Shown here: positions 15,713 to 22,834 of the stretch, one piece after another | Numbering within the stretch: position 1 is the stretch's first letter | Layout of the letters: each line of letters opens with the position of its first letter | Source of the DNA: Planctomycetota bacterium | GTDB taxonomy: Bacteria; Planctomycetota; PUPC01; JACPCR01 | DNA: 22,834 bases | Direction of reading: 5' to 3' | Assembly (NCBI GenBank): GCA_030740295.1 | Contig: JASLXP010000095.1 | Span: 1-22,834 of the forward strand | Program-made: the position numbers and the translations under genes | The notes under the pieces: generated by a model | The model's input: the letters and a program-made list of their open reading frames with translations, nothing else | Databases searched by the model: none | Told to the model about the DNA's origin: nothing

Positions 15713-18142
15713 ATGAGCACTGTTCAGGTCACTATCGGACTTCTCGTATCCTTCTGGTCAGTGTTTTCCGCGGATGCTTTGGCTGCCGGTAAGGTAGCTA
15801 TTGTGAAAGAGGGCAAAGCCAACGCGGTCATCGTGACCGCGGCGAAGCCTTCCGAAAATGCACAAATCGCAGCCCGGGAACTCCAGGTCTACATCGAGAA
15901 GATCAGCGACGTGAAGCTGGATCTGACAACCGACGAGATCGAGGCCAAAGCCGCCGGGAATAAGCGCCTGTATCGGATTCTTGTCGGCCGCAGTTCCTTC
16001 ACCGAGAGCATGAAAGGCCTCGATATCCCTTCCGGACTTACTAACAGTCTTAGCGAGGAAGGTTTCATGATTTACTGCGATACCACCCACCTCGTCCTTG
16101 CCGGCAACGACACCGAGCCGTACTACGGCACCCGCTATGCGGTATACGAGCTCCTCTACCGCTTCGGTGTTCGTTGGTTCCTTCCTGGAGAATTCGGCGA
16201 AGTGGTGCCCCGGCTCCAGACCCTCGAAGTGTCTCAAGGTTCTGAAGTGCAACGACCCGACTTCCCTGTCCGCACTTTCTGGACCCACAGCAAGAACAGA
16301 AAGCTAAACCTGGACCGCGAGCTGTGGAAGGTCCGCAACAAGCTGAATCCGCGGTCGTCAAACTGGCTCGGAATGCCCGGTGATTCATCCATTATCCGCT
16401 ACATGCCCAAGAACAGAGTTAAGGACCATCCCGAATGGTTCGCGCTCCGCAAGGACGGCAAGCGCAATCCGCACATGCCCTGCATGACCGACGACCTGCG
16501 TCGTCAGGATCCGCAATACAAGGGGAAAGAGCGCCTCCTCGATGTTCTCGCGGAGACCGTGAAGAACGAGGCCCGCGCCGGAAAGCGTTCCTCGGCGATG
16601 GCGCCCCAGGACGGCGTGCCGCGCTGCTTCTGCAAATCGTGCGAAAAGATGAACAGCGGCCAGGACGTCGGCTATGGGGCCTCTCAGGGCAATCCATCAT
16701 TCGACCGTTCGATCAGCCAGGAATGGTTCTACTTCATCAACCGCCTCATGGATGAGGTCGGCCGGGAATTCCCCAACCACCTCCTTGCCACCAACGGCTA
16801 CTCCAATCGCTTCATTCCGCCCAAGGTGGGGCCCGGTTTTAACCGGCGGAGAGCCCTTGTCCTGATGTTTGCAGACATTGGCGCATGCACCATTCACCGC
16901 TTCGACGATCCTAAGTGCTGGCAGATGGTGCAGCAGGGGGAATATCTCAAGCAATGGGCAAAGCTCTGCGACAAGGTCTGGATCTACAATTACAACTACA
17001 CCATGCTTGTCGGCAAGAGCACGATCGTGCCAGCAGTCCATCGTATCCGCCGCAATATCCCGCTCGCAAAGGAATACGGAATCATCGGCTTTTCGGATCA
17101 GGACGATGCGGACATGTCGCAGACTGGCATCCCGACCTATGTGATCCGGGCTGCGCTCGAGTGGAACACCCGGGCCAATGTAGACGCACTGCTCGACGAC
17201 TTCTTCACCAAGTGGTACGGGCTGGGTGCCGAGTCAATGAAAGAGTTCTACGCCGCCCTGGAGAGAGCTTTTGACCGGGCTACCTACCACGGCCATGAAG
17301 ATCCCATCCTGCCGGCCATCTATACCGCGGAGCTGATGGCCGGCCTCGGCAGCTCCATCGCCTCGGCCGAAGAGGCCACAAAGTCAGAGGTCGCGAAGCT
17401 TCATGTTCGCGCGGATCGTCTCATCTATGACCACCTCAGTGATTACGTCGCCATGGAGCGGGCAAAGCAGGAATGCCAGTATGCCCAGGCAGCGAAGCGG
17501 CTCGAGCACATGCTCGCGCTCAAACGCGAGCTCCACGCGATCACTCCCTACTTCGGCTGGCATCCTTACCCGGTCTATCAGGAAGCCTGGGAACTCAATC
17601 GCATGAAGCGACTCATGGGTAAAGTCTCCGGCCCTGAAGACAAGATAATCGCGCCGATGCCGCTCGAAACGCGGTTCCGGACCGACCCCGCAAACGAGGG
17701 TGAAGTGAAGGGCTGGATGACCCCGAAACTCGACGACACTGCCTGGAAGATGATTCGCACTTCGACAGGTTGGCAGAACCAGGGGCTCGTGGACATGCAG
17801 GGCAAGCCGCTCTGCGACGCGTCGGGCCATGCCTACCGGGGCGCCGCGTGGTACCGGTTCAACAAACTTACTCTCCCCGACGCTACGGCCAACGCCTGGC
17901 TCTTCTGCCCTGCGGTCGTCAATAAAGTGTCGGTCTGGGTCAACGGGCGGTTGGCTGGCCGCACGGGCTACATGCAGCCCTGGTTCCGGCCTCACGAATT
18001 GGATCTGGATATCAGCAAGTTCATTCGCGCCGGGAAGAACAACCAAATCACCCTGCGCGTGGTCTGCAACGACGACAACTTTGGAGCCAACGGCATCTAC
18101 GAACGGCTGTTTCTTTACTCGAAGCGAAGATCCTCGCCATGA
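15713..18142 (+). CDS. Secreted DUF4838 glycosidase-like protein with C-terminal sugar-binding sandwich
   Basis: I chose the ATG at 15713 because it opens a typical signal peptide (VTIGLLVSFWSVFSADALAAG), although the Shine-Dalgarno is weak; 809 residues. Residues 35-170 form an alpha/beta N-terminal domain like that of glucuronidases and GH20 (ARELQVYIEKISDVKL, YGTRYAVYELLYRFGVRWFLPG). The DUF4838 core (about 200-520) has the family landmarks DHPEWFALRKDGKRNPHM and the cysteine cluster Cys305-Phe-Cys307-Lys-Ser-Cys310. Residues 650-805 form a GH2-like galactose-binding sandwich (AAWYRFNKLTLP, VSVWVNGRLAG). DUF4838 members are predicted glycosidases with no settled reaction that I know of. 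It is paralogous to the first gene, which carries an NHL propeller instead of the sandwich. It lies downstream of the GH20-like gene on the same strand. Confidence 0.85.
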   Translation: MSTVQVTIGLLVSFWSVFSADALAAGKVAIVKEGKANAVIVTAAKPSENAQIAARELQVYIEKISDVKLDLTTDEIEAKAAGNKRLYRILVGRSSFTESMKGLDIPSGLTNSLSEEGFMIYCDTTHLVLAGNDTEPYYGTRYAVYELLYRFGVRWFLPGEFGEVVPRLQTLEVSQGSEVQRPDFPVRTFWTHSKNRKLNLDRELWKVRNKLNPRSSNWLGMPGDSSIIRYMPKNRVKDHPEWFALRKDGKRNPHMPCMTDDLRRQDPQYKGKERLLDVLAETVKNEARAGKRSSAMAPQDGVPRCFCKSCEKMNSGQDVGYGASQGNPSFDRSISQEWFYFINRLMDEVGREFPNHLLATNGYSNRFIPPKVGPGFNRRRALVLMFADIGACTIHRFDDPKCWQMVQQGEYLKQWAKLCDKVWIYNYNYTMLVGKSTIVPAVHRIRRNIPLAKEYGIIGFSDQDDADMSQTGIPTYVIRAALEWNTRANVDALLDDFFTKWYGLGAESMKEFYAALERAFDRATYHGHEDPILPAIYTAELMAGLGSSIASAEEATKSEVAKLHVRADRLIYDHLSDYVAMERAKQECQYAQAAKRLEHMLALKRELHAITPYFGWHPYPVYQEAWELNRMKRLMGKVSGPEDKIIAPMPLETRFRTDPANEGEVKGWMTPKLDDTAWKMIRTSTGWQNQGLVDMQGKPLCDASGHAYRGAAWYRFNKLTLPDATANAWLFCPAVVNKVSVWVNGRLAGRTGYMQPWFRPHELDLDISKFIRAGKNNQITLRVVCNDDNFGANGIYERLFLYSKRRSSP

Positions 18143-18143
18143 C

Positions 18144-18157
18144 CGGAAGGGCTTCCG
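18144..18157. terminator. Possible terminator hairpin right after the second DUF4838 gene
   Basis: CGGAA-GGGC-TTCCG (5-bp stem, 4-nt loop) begins one base after the stop codon and lies between two convergent genes. There is no T-run on the plus strand apart from a weak GTTTA ten bases on. It may act only as an mRNA 3'-end hairpin. Confidence 0.3.
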
Positions 18158-18285
18158 TCGGATCCTGTTTATGATCGGGCGCTTTTCCAGTTCTAAACAA
18201 CCATTATATCTGCATGTCGATCATCTTCGGCCGAGTTCTTTTCCGTGAATGCGCCAACAGAGCACATCCCATGGCGCAGGCGCGA

Positions 18286-19191
18286 TCATTGGTTGCCGCG
18301 CGCCGCCGGGCCCGTCGATTTCGACCACTCCTTGAATCGGGATGCTTCCGCGCTCATAAGGATGGGCACTTCCTTCGGGGCGTCCTTGATCTCGCGCTTC
18401 CCGAAATCTACGAGGTAACAGCGCACGGTCTTGCCGGGCTTGAAAGACAGGTCCGCCCCCACAGCGTAGTTGCCCAGATGAATTCTGAGATCCTTCACGG
18501 TCGCTGTATCGACCCCGACGGCTGCTCCGCCTTCTTTGCCGGCGTACTTCGCGTCGCCGAGATAGACCCACTTCTCCGTTGCGCCAAAGGATTGGATCGT
18601 GCCCGACTCGAATCGTTTGCCCGTTGACGAGAGAAGGAAGTTCGCACGGGGCTTGCCGTGTTTGCTGCGATTGAAGGACTGCGGATAAATGCGAAAGCGA
18701 ACCAAGAAGGGCGTCTTGTCAGCCGCACCGGCCCTCGACGTGAGTTCGACCATGAGGGCGCTGCTATCGGGCAGCAGCGTGAAGTTCATCGTGAACGTGT
18801 CGTCCTTGAGTTCCCACACCGCGGTCACGCAGGCCGTGCCCGTGTGGTCGGCGCCTTTCGAAAGTTTCGGCTTGACGTGGCCTGTTTGGGCAGTCCCGGC
18901 CTGAATGCGGACGAAGCCGCCGTAATAGAAGTTCGCATTGATGGGCTCGCCCATGCCCAACGTTGAGGGATCGGGCGTGCCTGGCTGTGTGTCCAAAGCC
19001 GTCATGACATAGTCGGTCCGGCCGTTCTTCGTGCGAGCCGTGGCGCCGCCAACACCAACCGTGACCCTGTCCTCCATCGCGTCGTACTGCGCGAGGATTC
19101 TCCTGACGTCGTCCTCCTCCGCCCCCGCGGAGGCCTGACAGCACAGGGCGACAATGGTCCACCACCACAGTATGCGCGCTGCGGTTGTCAT
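18286..19191 (-). CDS. Small secreted hypothetical protein
   Basis: A 301-residue protein with a clear signal peptide (RILWWWTIVALCCQASAGA, cleavage near residue 24). The start is decided by AAGGAG exactly 7 nt upstream. The rest is mostly beta-strand (VTAVWELKDDTFTMNFTLLP, ALMVELTSRAG, FLVRFRIYPQSFNR), suggesting one or two sandwich domains, possibly for binding sugar or protein; I do not recognise a family or catalytic motif. It lies only 11 nt below the chimeric gene, so the two are probably co-transcribed. A decayed fragment of a paralogue sits 3 kb away at 15415-15503. It ends convergent with the DUF4838 gene. Confidence 0.75.
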   Translation of the reverse strand: MTTAARILWWWTIVALCCQASAGAEEDDVRRILAQYDAMEDRVTVGVGGATARTKNGRTDYVMTALDTQPGTPDPSTLGMGEPINANFYYGGFVRIQAGTAQTGHVKPKLSKGADHTGTACVTAVWELKDDTFTMNFTLLPDSSALMVELTSRAGAADKTPFLVRFRIYPQSFNRSKHGKPRANFLLSSTGKRFESGTIQSFGATEKWVYLGDAKYAGKEGGAAVGVDTATVKDLRIHLGNYAVGADLSFKPGKTVRCYLVDFGKREIKDAPKEVPILMSAEASRFKEWSKSTGPAARGNQ

Positions 19192-19198
19192 GCTGTAT

Positions 19199-19204
19199 CT
19201 CCTT
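19199..19204 (-). promoter_or_regulatory. Ribosome-binding site overlapping the upstream stop codon
   Basis: AAGGAG on the minus strand, 7 nt before the ATG at 19191, shares two bases with the TAA stop (19203-19205) of the chimeric gene. It is the best Shine-Dalgarno in the window and suggests translational coupling of the two genes. Confidence 0.7.
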
Positions 19205-20327
19205 ACTGGACTTGTCGGTCAATCACATCCACGTTCAGCGTCTGCTCCTGCCCGGTGATGGTCTCGCGCACAAGGACTTTCCAGGCCCCCCCAGGATCGT
19301 TGTACGCAACGGGTATGCGGACCTTGTCCCGTCCTCGGACCCACACCTTGCGTGCGAAAGCCAACGGTTGCGGGCCTTGAGGTGTTTCCGCCCAGACGCG
19401 GTACAGCAACCTGGGCTCGCCTTCTTTCGCCTGGCGGATGGTTACGTCAATCGAGCCGCCACGCGACACAGTCGTTGCCTTCGCGGCGCAGGAGAACGTG
19501 CCGATGCGCTGCGGCAACCGGCAGAACAGCATCGCTCGCGCCGGATCCAGTTGCATGCTGTAACGGTCGATCTCGCCGAGGTAACGGTGCGTCCGAACGT
19601 CATATGTGTGGGCCTTGGTCCGCCATGTCAGGAGAACGGGGCGCGTCTTAAAGCGTCCGGCCCACGAGCCATACACGATGCCAAAATAGTCCTTTCCGTC
19701 CCCCTGGATGTGATTCATCTGAATTCCTGCGGCGAGCGCACCGGAGCCGTCGAGCACGGTCATCTGGGGCGCTACTCCCGCCTCGACAACGCGCTGGCGC
19801 ATCAACAGCGCCGCGGTGTTGTTGTTGGGCAGGAAGCAAGTGCTGTGTATGAGCCGCCCTTTTCCGACGGGACGGCTCTCGACGAAGAACTCGGGGCCCT
19901 CGAAGGTCGCGTCCGCCACGGGCTTGCCCTGTCTGAGGCGGCGCGCGATGCCGCGAAAGGTCGAGACCGAGACGGTACGCTCGCCTGCGGTAAGCTTCAC
20001 CCGTCCGTCGCTGTTGATCTCGCGCAGCGCATCGAAAGTACTGAGGTACCGCCGGTCAGTCGGCTGGAACCACGGGCACACCTGATCGGGCATGAATCGG
20101 CCGTCCTCGGTGTAGAGGCCGAAGAGACTATCGATCAGCGTGTCACCCGGTTTTAGGCGCCCAGCGCGTTCGGCATCGAGGATGATCTGGATGACAGGCC
20201 GGTCCTTGACGCTGATTGGGTTCATGAACTCGCACTTGGCGAAGACGGCGTGGTTTGGACAGAGCCGTCCCAGACGGAGCAGAGGTGTGTGGCCGATGAG
20301 GTCGAGGGCGCTGTCGGCAAAGCTCAT
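19203..20327 (-). CDS. Chimeric ORF: cysteine-synthase N-terminus joined to the C-terminal part of a secreted-type beta-sandwich protein
   Basis: From the ATG at 20327 (GGAG about 10 nt upstream) residues 1-66 are a textbook cysteine-synthase (CysK/OASS) start: IGHTPLLRLGRL, then NPISVKDR with the PLP lysine at Lys41, then AERAGRLKPGDTLID. Where the family continues into the TSGNTG substrate loop, this frame switches at about residue 66-67 (position 20130) to SLFGLYTEDGRFMPDQV. The remaining 308 residues look like the end of a large glycosidase-like protein (GKGRLIHSTCFLPNNN, GIVYGSWAGRFKTRPVLL, then an Ig-like tail). The PLP phosphate loop and second half of cysteine synthase are missing, so it cannot be an active synthase; the second part has lost its own N-terminus and signal peptide. 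Either a true recombination pseudogene or an assembly join. It is translated ahead of the 18286-19191 gene. Confidence 0.7.
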   Translation of the reverse strand: MSFADSALDLIGHTPLLRLGRLCPNHAVFAKCEFMNPISVKDRPVIQIILDAERAGRLKPGDTLIDSLFGLYTEDGRFMPDQVCPWFQPTDRRYLSTFDALREINSDGRVKLTAGERTVSVSTFRGIARRLRQGKPVADATFEGPEFFVESRPVGKGRLIHSTCFLPNNNTAALLMRQRVVEAGVAPQMTVLDGSGALAAGIQMNHIQGDGKDYFGIVYGSWAGRFKTRPVLLTWRTKAHTYDVRTHRYLGEIDRYSMQLDPARAMLFCRLPQRIGTFSCAAKATTVSRGGSIDVTIRQAKEGEPRLLYRVWAETPQGPQPLAFARKVWVRGRDKVRIPVAYNDPGGAWKVLVRETITGQEQTLNVDVIDRQVQ

Positions 20328-20428
20328 GGAAGTGGGTCTCCGCGATGCAGGCGATACTCGCCCATTGGCAGGGAAAGCCGGATGGGCGACGGCGCCCTTA
20401 ATTCTCTCTGAGTTAGTAGAGCCGAACG

Positions 20429-21937
20429 TCAATGAAAATACTGTTCCAGGGAGTTCCTGCGCGGATCGAAAGTGGCGGCGTAATCCCAGAACGTCTTGTT
20501 TGCGTTCATTGTTTCGCGAATCAGCTCTCGTCTGCGCAGGCTGCTGAGCACCTCATCCGCGATCCTGTCCGGGTCGAAATTGTCCAGCACCAATTCTCTC
20601 AACTCGGCCGCCCGGCCGCTGAAATCCGGATTGCCTGAAAGATTGTTCCATTCACCGGGATCGGACTCCAGGTCGAAGAGTTGGTCCTCGTAACCGTGGA
20701 TGTAGATGTACTTGAATTGACCTTTGCGAACCATGAAGCACGGGACGCCGACCGCTTCACTGTGGGTTTCTGAAAAGACCACGCGCTCTTCCCTGTCGCT
20801 CCCATCAATGAGACCCAGGAGGCTCTGACCATTGCAGGGCATTCGGTCTTCCACGCCTGCGAAGTCGCAGAGCGTTGGCAGAAGATCGATGAGCGATACA
20901 GGAGTTGCTGACCTGGTGCCAGCTCCAGTCCCATCCGGCATCCGAATGATGAAAGGGACTCGGCTTGACCATTCGTAGAAGGTCCGCTTCTGCACCATCT
21001 CTTTTTCACAGAGCATATCGCCATGGTCGCTCAGAAAAATGACGATGGTGTTTTCGGTGAGTCCATTCTCCTCCAGCGAAGCGACCAGCTCGCCGATCTT
21101 GTCGTCGATATAGGTCACGAGACCGTAGTAGGCGCGGCGCATCCGGCGGAGACTATCGGGGTCGCGCAGATCGTTCTCTTTCACGCCGTGGTAGGAGTTC
21201 AGCCAGTTATCCATCATCGAGCACTTCTCTTCCAGGTCCTCCGGGAATTCCGGGATCTCGATGTCCTCGTTTTCGTAAAGGTCCCAATACTCCTGCGGTG
21301 GCCAGAATGGATCGTGCGGATGGTGATATGAGGCGCACAGCAGGAATGGCTGGCGGTTCTGGTCTCTCCCGACCGCGTGCAGGTATTCGAGTGAGCGAAG
21401 GTGGGTCTCTTCGTCATAGCTGAGATGATGGTGCCATTCGGCAACCTTCACCGCGTCGCCGATGTAGCCCTTCGAATGGAAGTTTGTCCGGGCGCCCATG
21501 ATCTCCTGCCAGTTCTGCCCCTTGCTCTCCTTAATCTGGATCCACGAATCCTTTACCCAGCGGAAGTCACACCCGTAGATGTCCGTGGTCAGACGCTTGC
21601 GGAATCCGTGAAGCTGGTCAGGACCGACGAAGTGCATCTTGCCTGATAGAACGGTGTCGTAACCCGCATTGGTCAGGTAGTGAGCGAACGTCGGCATGTC
21701 CGATGGAAGTACTGCGCCGTTGTCGAAGACACCATTTACAGACGTGTAGGTGCCCGACATCATGCATGCTCTCGCCGGCGCGCAGACCGGGCAGGGCGAG
21801 TAGGCGTTTTCAAACAGGACTCCTTCCCTGGCCAATCGTTCCATGTTCGGTGTCTTCACCACCGGATGTCCGTAGGCACCGGTAAGGAAAGGCGTCATCT
21901 GATCGCAGACGATGAGGAGAATGTTTGGTGATTGCAT
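20429..21937 (-). CDS. betC: Choline-sulfatase-type S1 sulfatase
   Basis: A 502-residue sulfatase, the usual size for choline sulfatase. The signature C-A-P-A-R has Cys52 (modified to formylglycine in this family) and Arg56; metal ligands are expected at Asp12-Gln13 (VCDQM) and Asp304-His305 (SDHGD). GKMHFVGPDQLHGF followed by RLTTDIYGCDF is characteristic of BetC-like enzymes, and the C-terminal LRRRELIRETM-type helix also fits. The ATG at 21937 puts NILLIVCDQM at the normal N-terminal position; the frame upstream runs through a repeat and is not protein-like. No signal peptide, so cytoplasmic action on choline sulfate or another small organosulfate is likely, though planctomycete-type genomes use related enzymes on glycans. 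No maturase (FGE/anSME) is nearby. The symbol is by family resemblance only. Confidence 0.85.
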   Translation of the reverse strand: MQSPNILLIVCDQMTPFLTGAYGHPVVKTPNMERLAREGVLFENAYSPCPVCAPARACMMSGTYTSVNGVFDNGAVLPSDMPTFAHYLTNAGYDTVLSGKMHFVGPDQLHGFRKRLTTDIYGCDFRWVKDSWIQIKESKGQNWQEIMGARTNFHSKGYIGDAVKVAEWHHHLSYDEETHLRSLEYLHAVGRDQNRQPFLLCASYHHPHDPFWPPQEYWDLYENEDIEIPEFPEDLEEKCSMMDNWLNSYHGVKENDLRDPDSLRRMRRAYYGLVTYIDDKIGELVASLEENGLTENTIVIFLSDHGDMLCEKEMVQKRTFYEWSSRVPFIIRMPDGTGAGTRSATPVSLIDLLPTLCDFAGVEDRMPCNGQSLLGLIDGSDREERVVFSETHSEAVGVPCFMVRKGQFKYIYIHGYEDQLFDLESDPGEWNNLSGNPDFSGRAAELRELVLDNFDPDRIADEVLSSLRRRELIRETMNANKTFWDYAATFDPRRNSLEQYFH

Positions 21938-21943
21938 GGTGTG

Positions 21944-21964
21944 GTGACGAGTGACGAGTGATGA
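21944..21964. repeat. Three tandem 7-nt repeats beside the sulfatase start
   Basis: GTGACGA-GTGACGA-GTGATGA runs immediately upstream of the sulfatase ATG, where its ribosome-binding site should be; no Shine-Dalgarno sequence is seen there. Similar GTGACGAGTGA-like tracts recur between genes in some planctomycete-type genomes as I recall, which I cannot verify here. Confidence 0.6.
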
Positions 21965-22072
21965 GTCATCGGAGTGTTGCGACGATAGCAGACGGCGGCC
22001 AGATTGGCACGGTCGGCGCACTTGCCTGGAAAAATCAGTGGACAGATCCGAACATCGAGCAATATTCCATTG

Positions 22073-22084
22073 AGACTTGAGTCT
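22073..22084. promoter_or_regulatory. 12-bp palindrome in the sulfatase / FG-GAP divergent gap
   Basis: AGACT-TG-AGTCT is a perfect 5+2+5 inverted repeat, placed between two divergently transcribed genes, where an operator would be expected. It shares only the centre CTTGAG with the palindrome at 7774-7787, which may be chance. Confidence 0.25.
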
Positions 22085-22097
22085 TCGGTACGGCACC

Positions 22098-22114
22098 GGG
22101 ACGCACCGCGTCCC
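22098..22114. promoter_or_regulatory. GC-rich hairpin upstream of the FG-GAP gene
   Basis: GGGACGC-ACC-GCGTCCC is a 7-bp perfect stem with a 3-nt loop, ending 43 nt before the ATG at 22158. No T-run follows on either strand, so it is not a standard terminator; it may be a 5'-UTR structure or a protein-binding site. Confidence 0.35.
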
Positions 22115-22157
22115 AGGCCCGTGATGAGAATCGTCAGGCCTTCATCGAACGGGAAAT

Positions 22158-22834
22158 ATGAGTCAGCCCAGTGTCTGGACAACCAGTGGTTTTGAGGCAT
22201 TTCGTGAGGGAAGTTTCGGGAATGGTGGGCAGAATCTCTACGTCTCGAGGAGCGGCGTCCTTCAGCGAATTCACCAGTTCGATTTCAACGGCGACGGTTA
22301 TCTGGACCTGATCTTCTGTAACAGCCAGAGCCACGCGGAGAAGCCACCGACTTACGTCTATTCGGTTCCTCTGGGAGAGGCAAAGCGGTGCCTGTTGCCG
22401 TCCGATGGTGCAATCAGCGGCGCCGTTACAGACCTTAACGGGAACGGGTACGACGATTTGGTTCTGGGGATGGAGTACAACGGCATCCGCCGGGACTTGA
22501 ATGCCTTCATCTACTTTGGTTCTCCCGATGGTTTCAGCGAACGGCGTGTTCAATACCTCCCTGTGCCGCAGTGCACCTCGGTGACTGCGGGTGATTTCAA
22601 TGGAGATGGAAGACCGGACCTTGCTTTCCTGAGCGAGGGAAAAGTTCGCATTTTTTACCAGTCTGAGCTTGGGTTTGAGCCTAAGCGATTCGTCGACCTG
22701 GACATCCCAGGGGACCAACTTGGCGCGAGTGACCTCGACGGGGACGGGTGCGCCGAGCTGCTGGTACGATCAGGCGAAAGTCTGACGATCTATTGGGGAG
22801 GCAATGAAGGGATCCGATCAGATTTTTCGTCGAG
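22158..22834 (+). CDS. FG-GAP/VCBS repeat protein (3' end missing)
   Basis: The frame stays open from the ATG at 22158 to the end of the window (225 codons visible); an in-frame TGA at 22125 limits the start, and the Shine-Dalgarno is weak. Four calcium-loop repeats are seen: DFNGDGYLD, DLNGNGYDD, DFNGDGRPD and DLDGDGCAE, each followed by a hydrophobic strand (for example LIFC, LVLG, LAFL), typical of integrin-like FG-GAP propellers. The opening SGFEAFREGSFGNGGQNLYVSRSGVL has no signal peptide, which is odd for a calcium-binding propeller usually found outside the cytoplasm. The family is common as one of many copies in planctomycete- and Lentisphaera-like genomes. Molecular role unknown; ligand binding is the default guess. 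Confidence 0.85.
   Translation, partial: MSQPSVWTTSGFEAFREGSFGNGGQNLYVSRSGVLQRIHQFDFNGDGYLDLIFCNSQSHAEKPPTYVYSVPLGEAKRCLLPSDGAISGAVTDLNGNGYDDLVLGMEYNGIRRDLNAFIYFGSPDGFSERRVQYLPVPQCTSVTAGDFNGDGRPDLAFLSEGKVRIFYQSELGFEPKRFVDLDIPGDQLGASDLDGDGCAELLVRSGESLTIYWGGNEGIRSDFSS

Noticed and set aside
19185..20156. Plus-strand open frame opposite the chimeric gene
   Set aside because: The minus strand carries recognisable cysteine-synthase sequence and a strong ribosome-binding site; the plus frame has neither.
20384..20397. Hairpin GGGCG-ACGG-CGCCC between the sulfatase and the chimeric gene
   Set aside because: Only five base pairs and no T-run in the direction of transcription; it may be chance in a G+C-rich gap.
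1..22834. CRISPR, toxin-antitoxin, retron, phage defence or secretion island
   Set aside because: No repeat-spacer array, nuclease, reverse transcriptase, integrase, transposase or toxin motif was found; the novelty here lies in glycan-related and chimeric genes.

Overview
The window (about 57-58 % G+C by eye) comes from a bacterium that devotes much DNA to large secreted glycan-active proteins. DUF4838 proteins, a GH20-like giant, an Asp-box propeller, an S1-type sulfatase and FG-GAP proteins, with no TonB/SusCD pair, fit the Planctomycetota, Verrucomicrobiota/Lentisphaerota or neighbouring phyla such as Hydrogenedentota. This is inference from gene families; there is no rRNA or marker gene here to settle it.

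Layout. Positions 3-5923 (+): a 5'-truncated DUF4838 protein fused to an NHL propeller, a 4-nt-overlapping conserved hypothetical with a possible Gfo/Idh/MocA-like fold, and an alpha/beta hydrolase. Positions 6005-7561 (-): a probable cytoplasmic helical-barrel (glycosidase-like) protein. Positions 7812-18142 (+): three secreted proteins, namely a 13-Asp-box double-propeller (GH74/VPS10-like) protein, a 1578-residue GH20-like multidomain protein, and a second DUF4838 protein with a C-terminal sugar-binding sandwich. Positions 18286-21937 (-): a choline-sulfatase-type sulfatase, then a gene whose first 66 codons are the N-terminus of a cysteine synthase joined in frame to the C-terminal part of an unrelated protein, then a small secreted hypothetical. 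From 22158 (+): an FG-GAP/VCBS repeat protein that runs off the window.

How the genes may work together (inference). Four proteins carry signal peptides or belong to secreted families and have carbohydrate-binding sandwiches, propellers and glycosidase folds. They would bind and trim a complex, possibly sulfated or N-acetylhexosamine-containing glycan outside the cytoplasm. The hydrolase, the helical-barrel protein, the Gfo/Idh-like protein and the sulfatase lack signal peptides and would act inside. No transporter, regulator, sigma factor or sugar catabolic kinase is seen, so this is not a complete utilisation locus.

The most unusual things are the cysteine-synthase chimera near 20130, and a frameshifted fragment of a paralogue of the 18286-19191 gene at 15415-15503. 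Together they suggest that the 15.4-20.3 kb stretch has been rearranged. I found no CRISPR array, tRNA, rRNA, transposase or phage gene.
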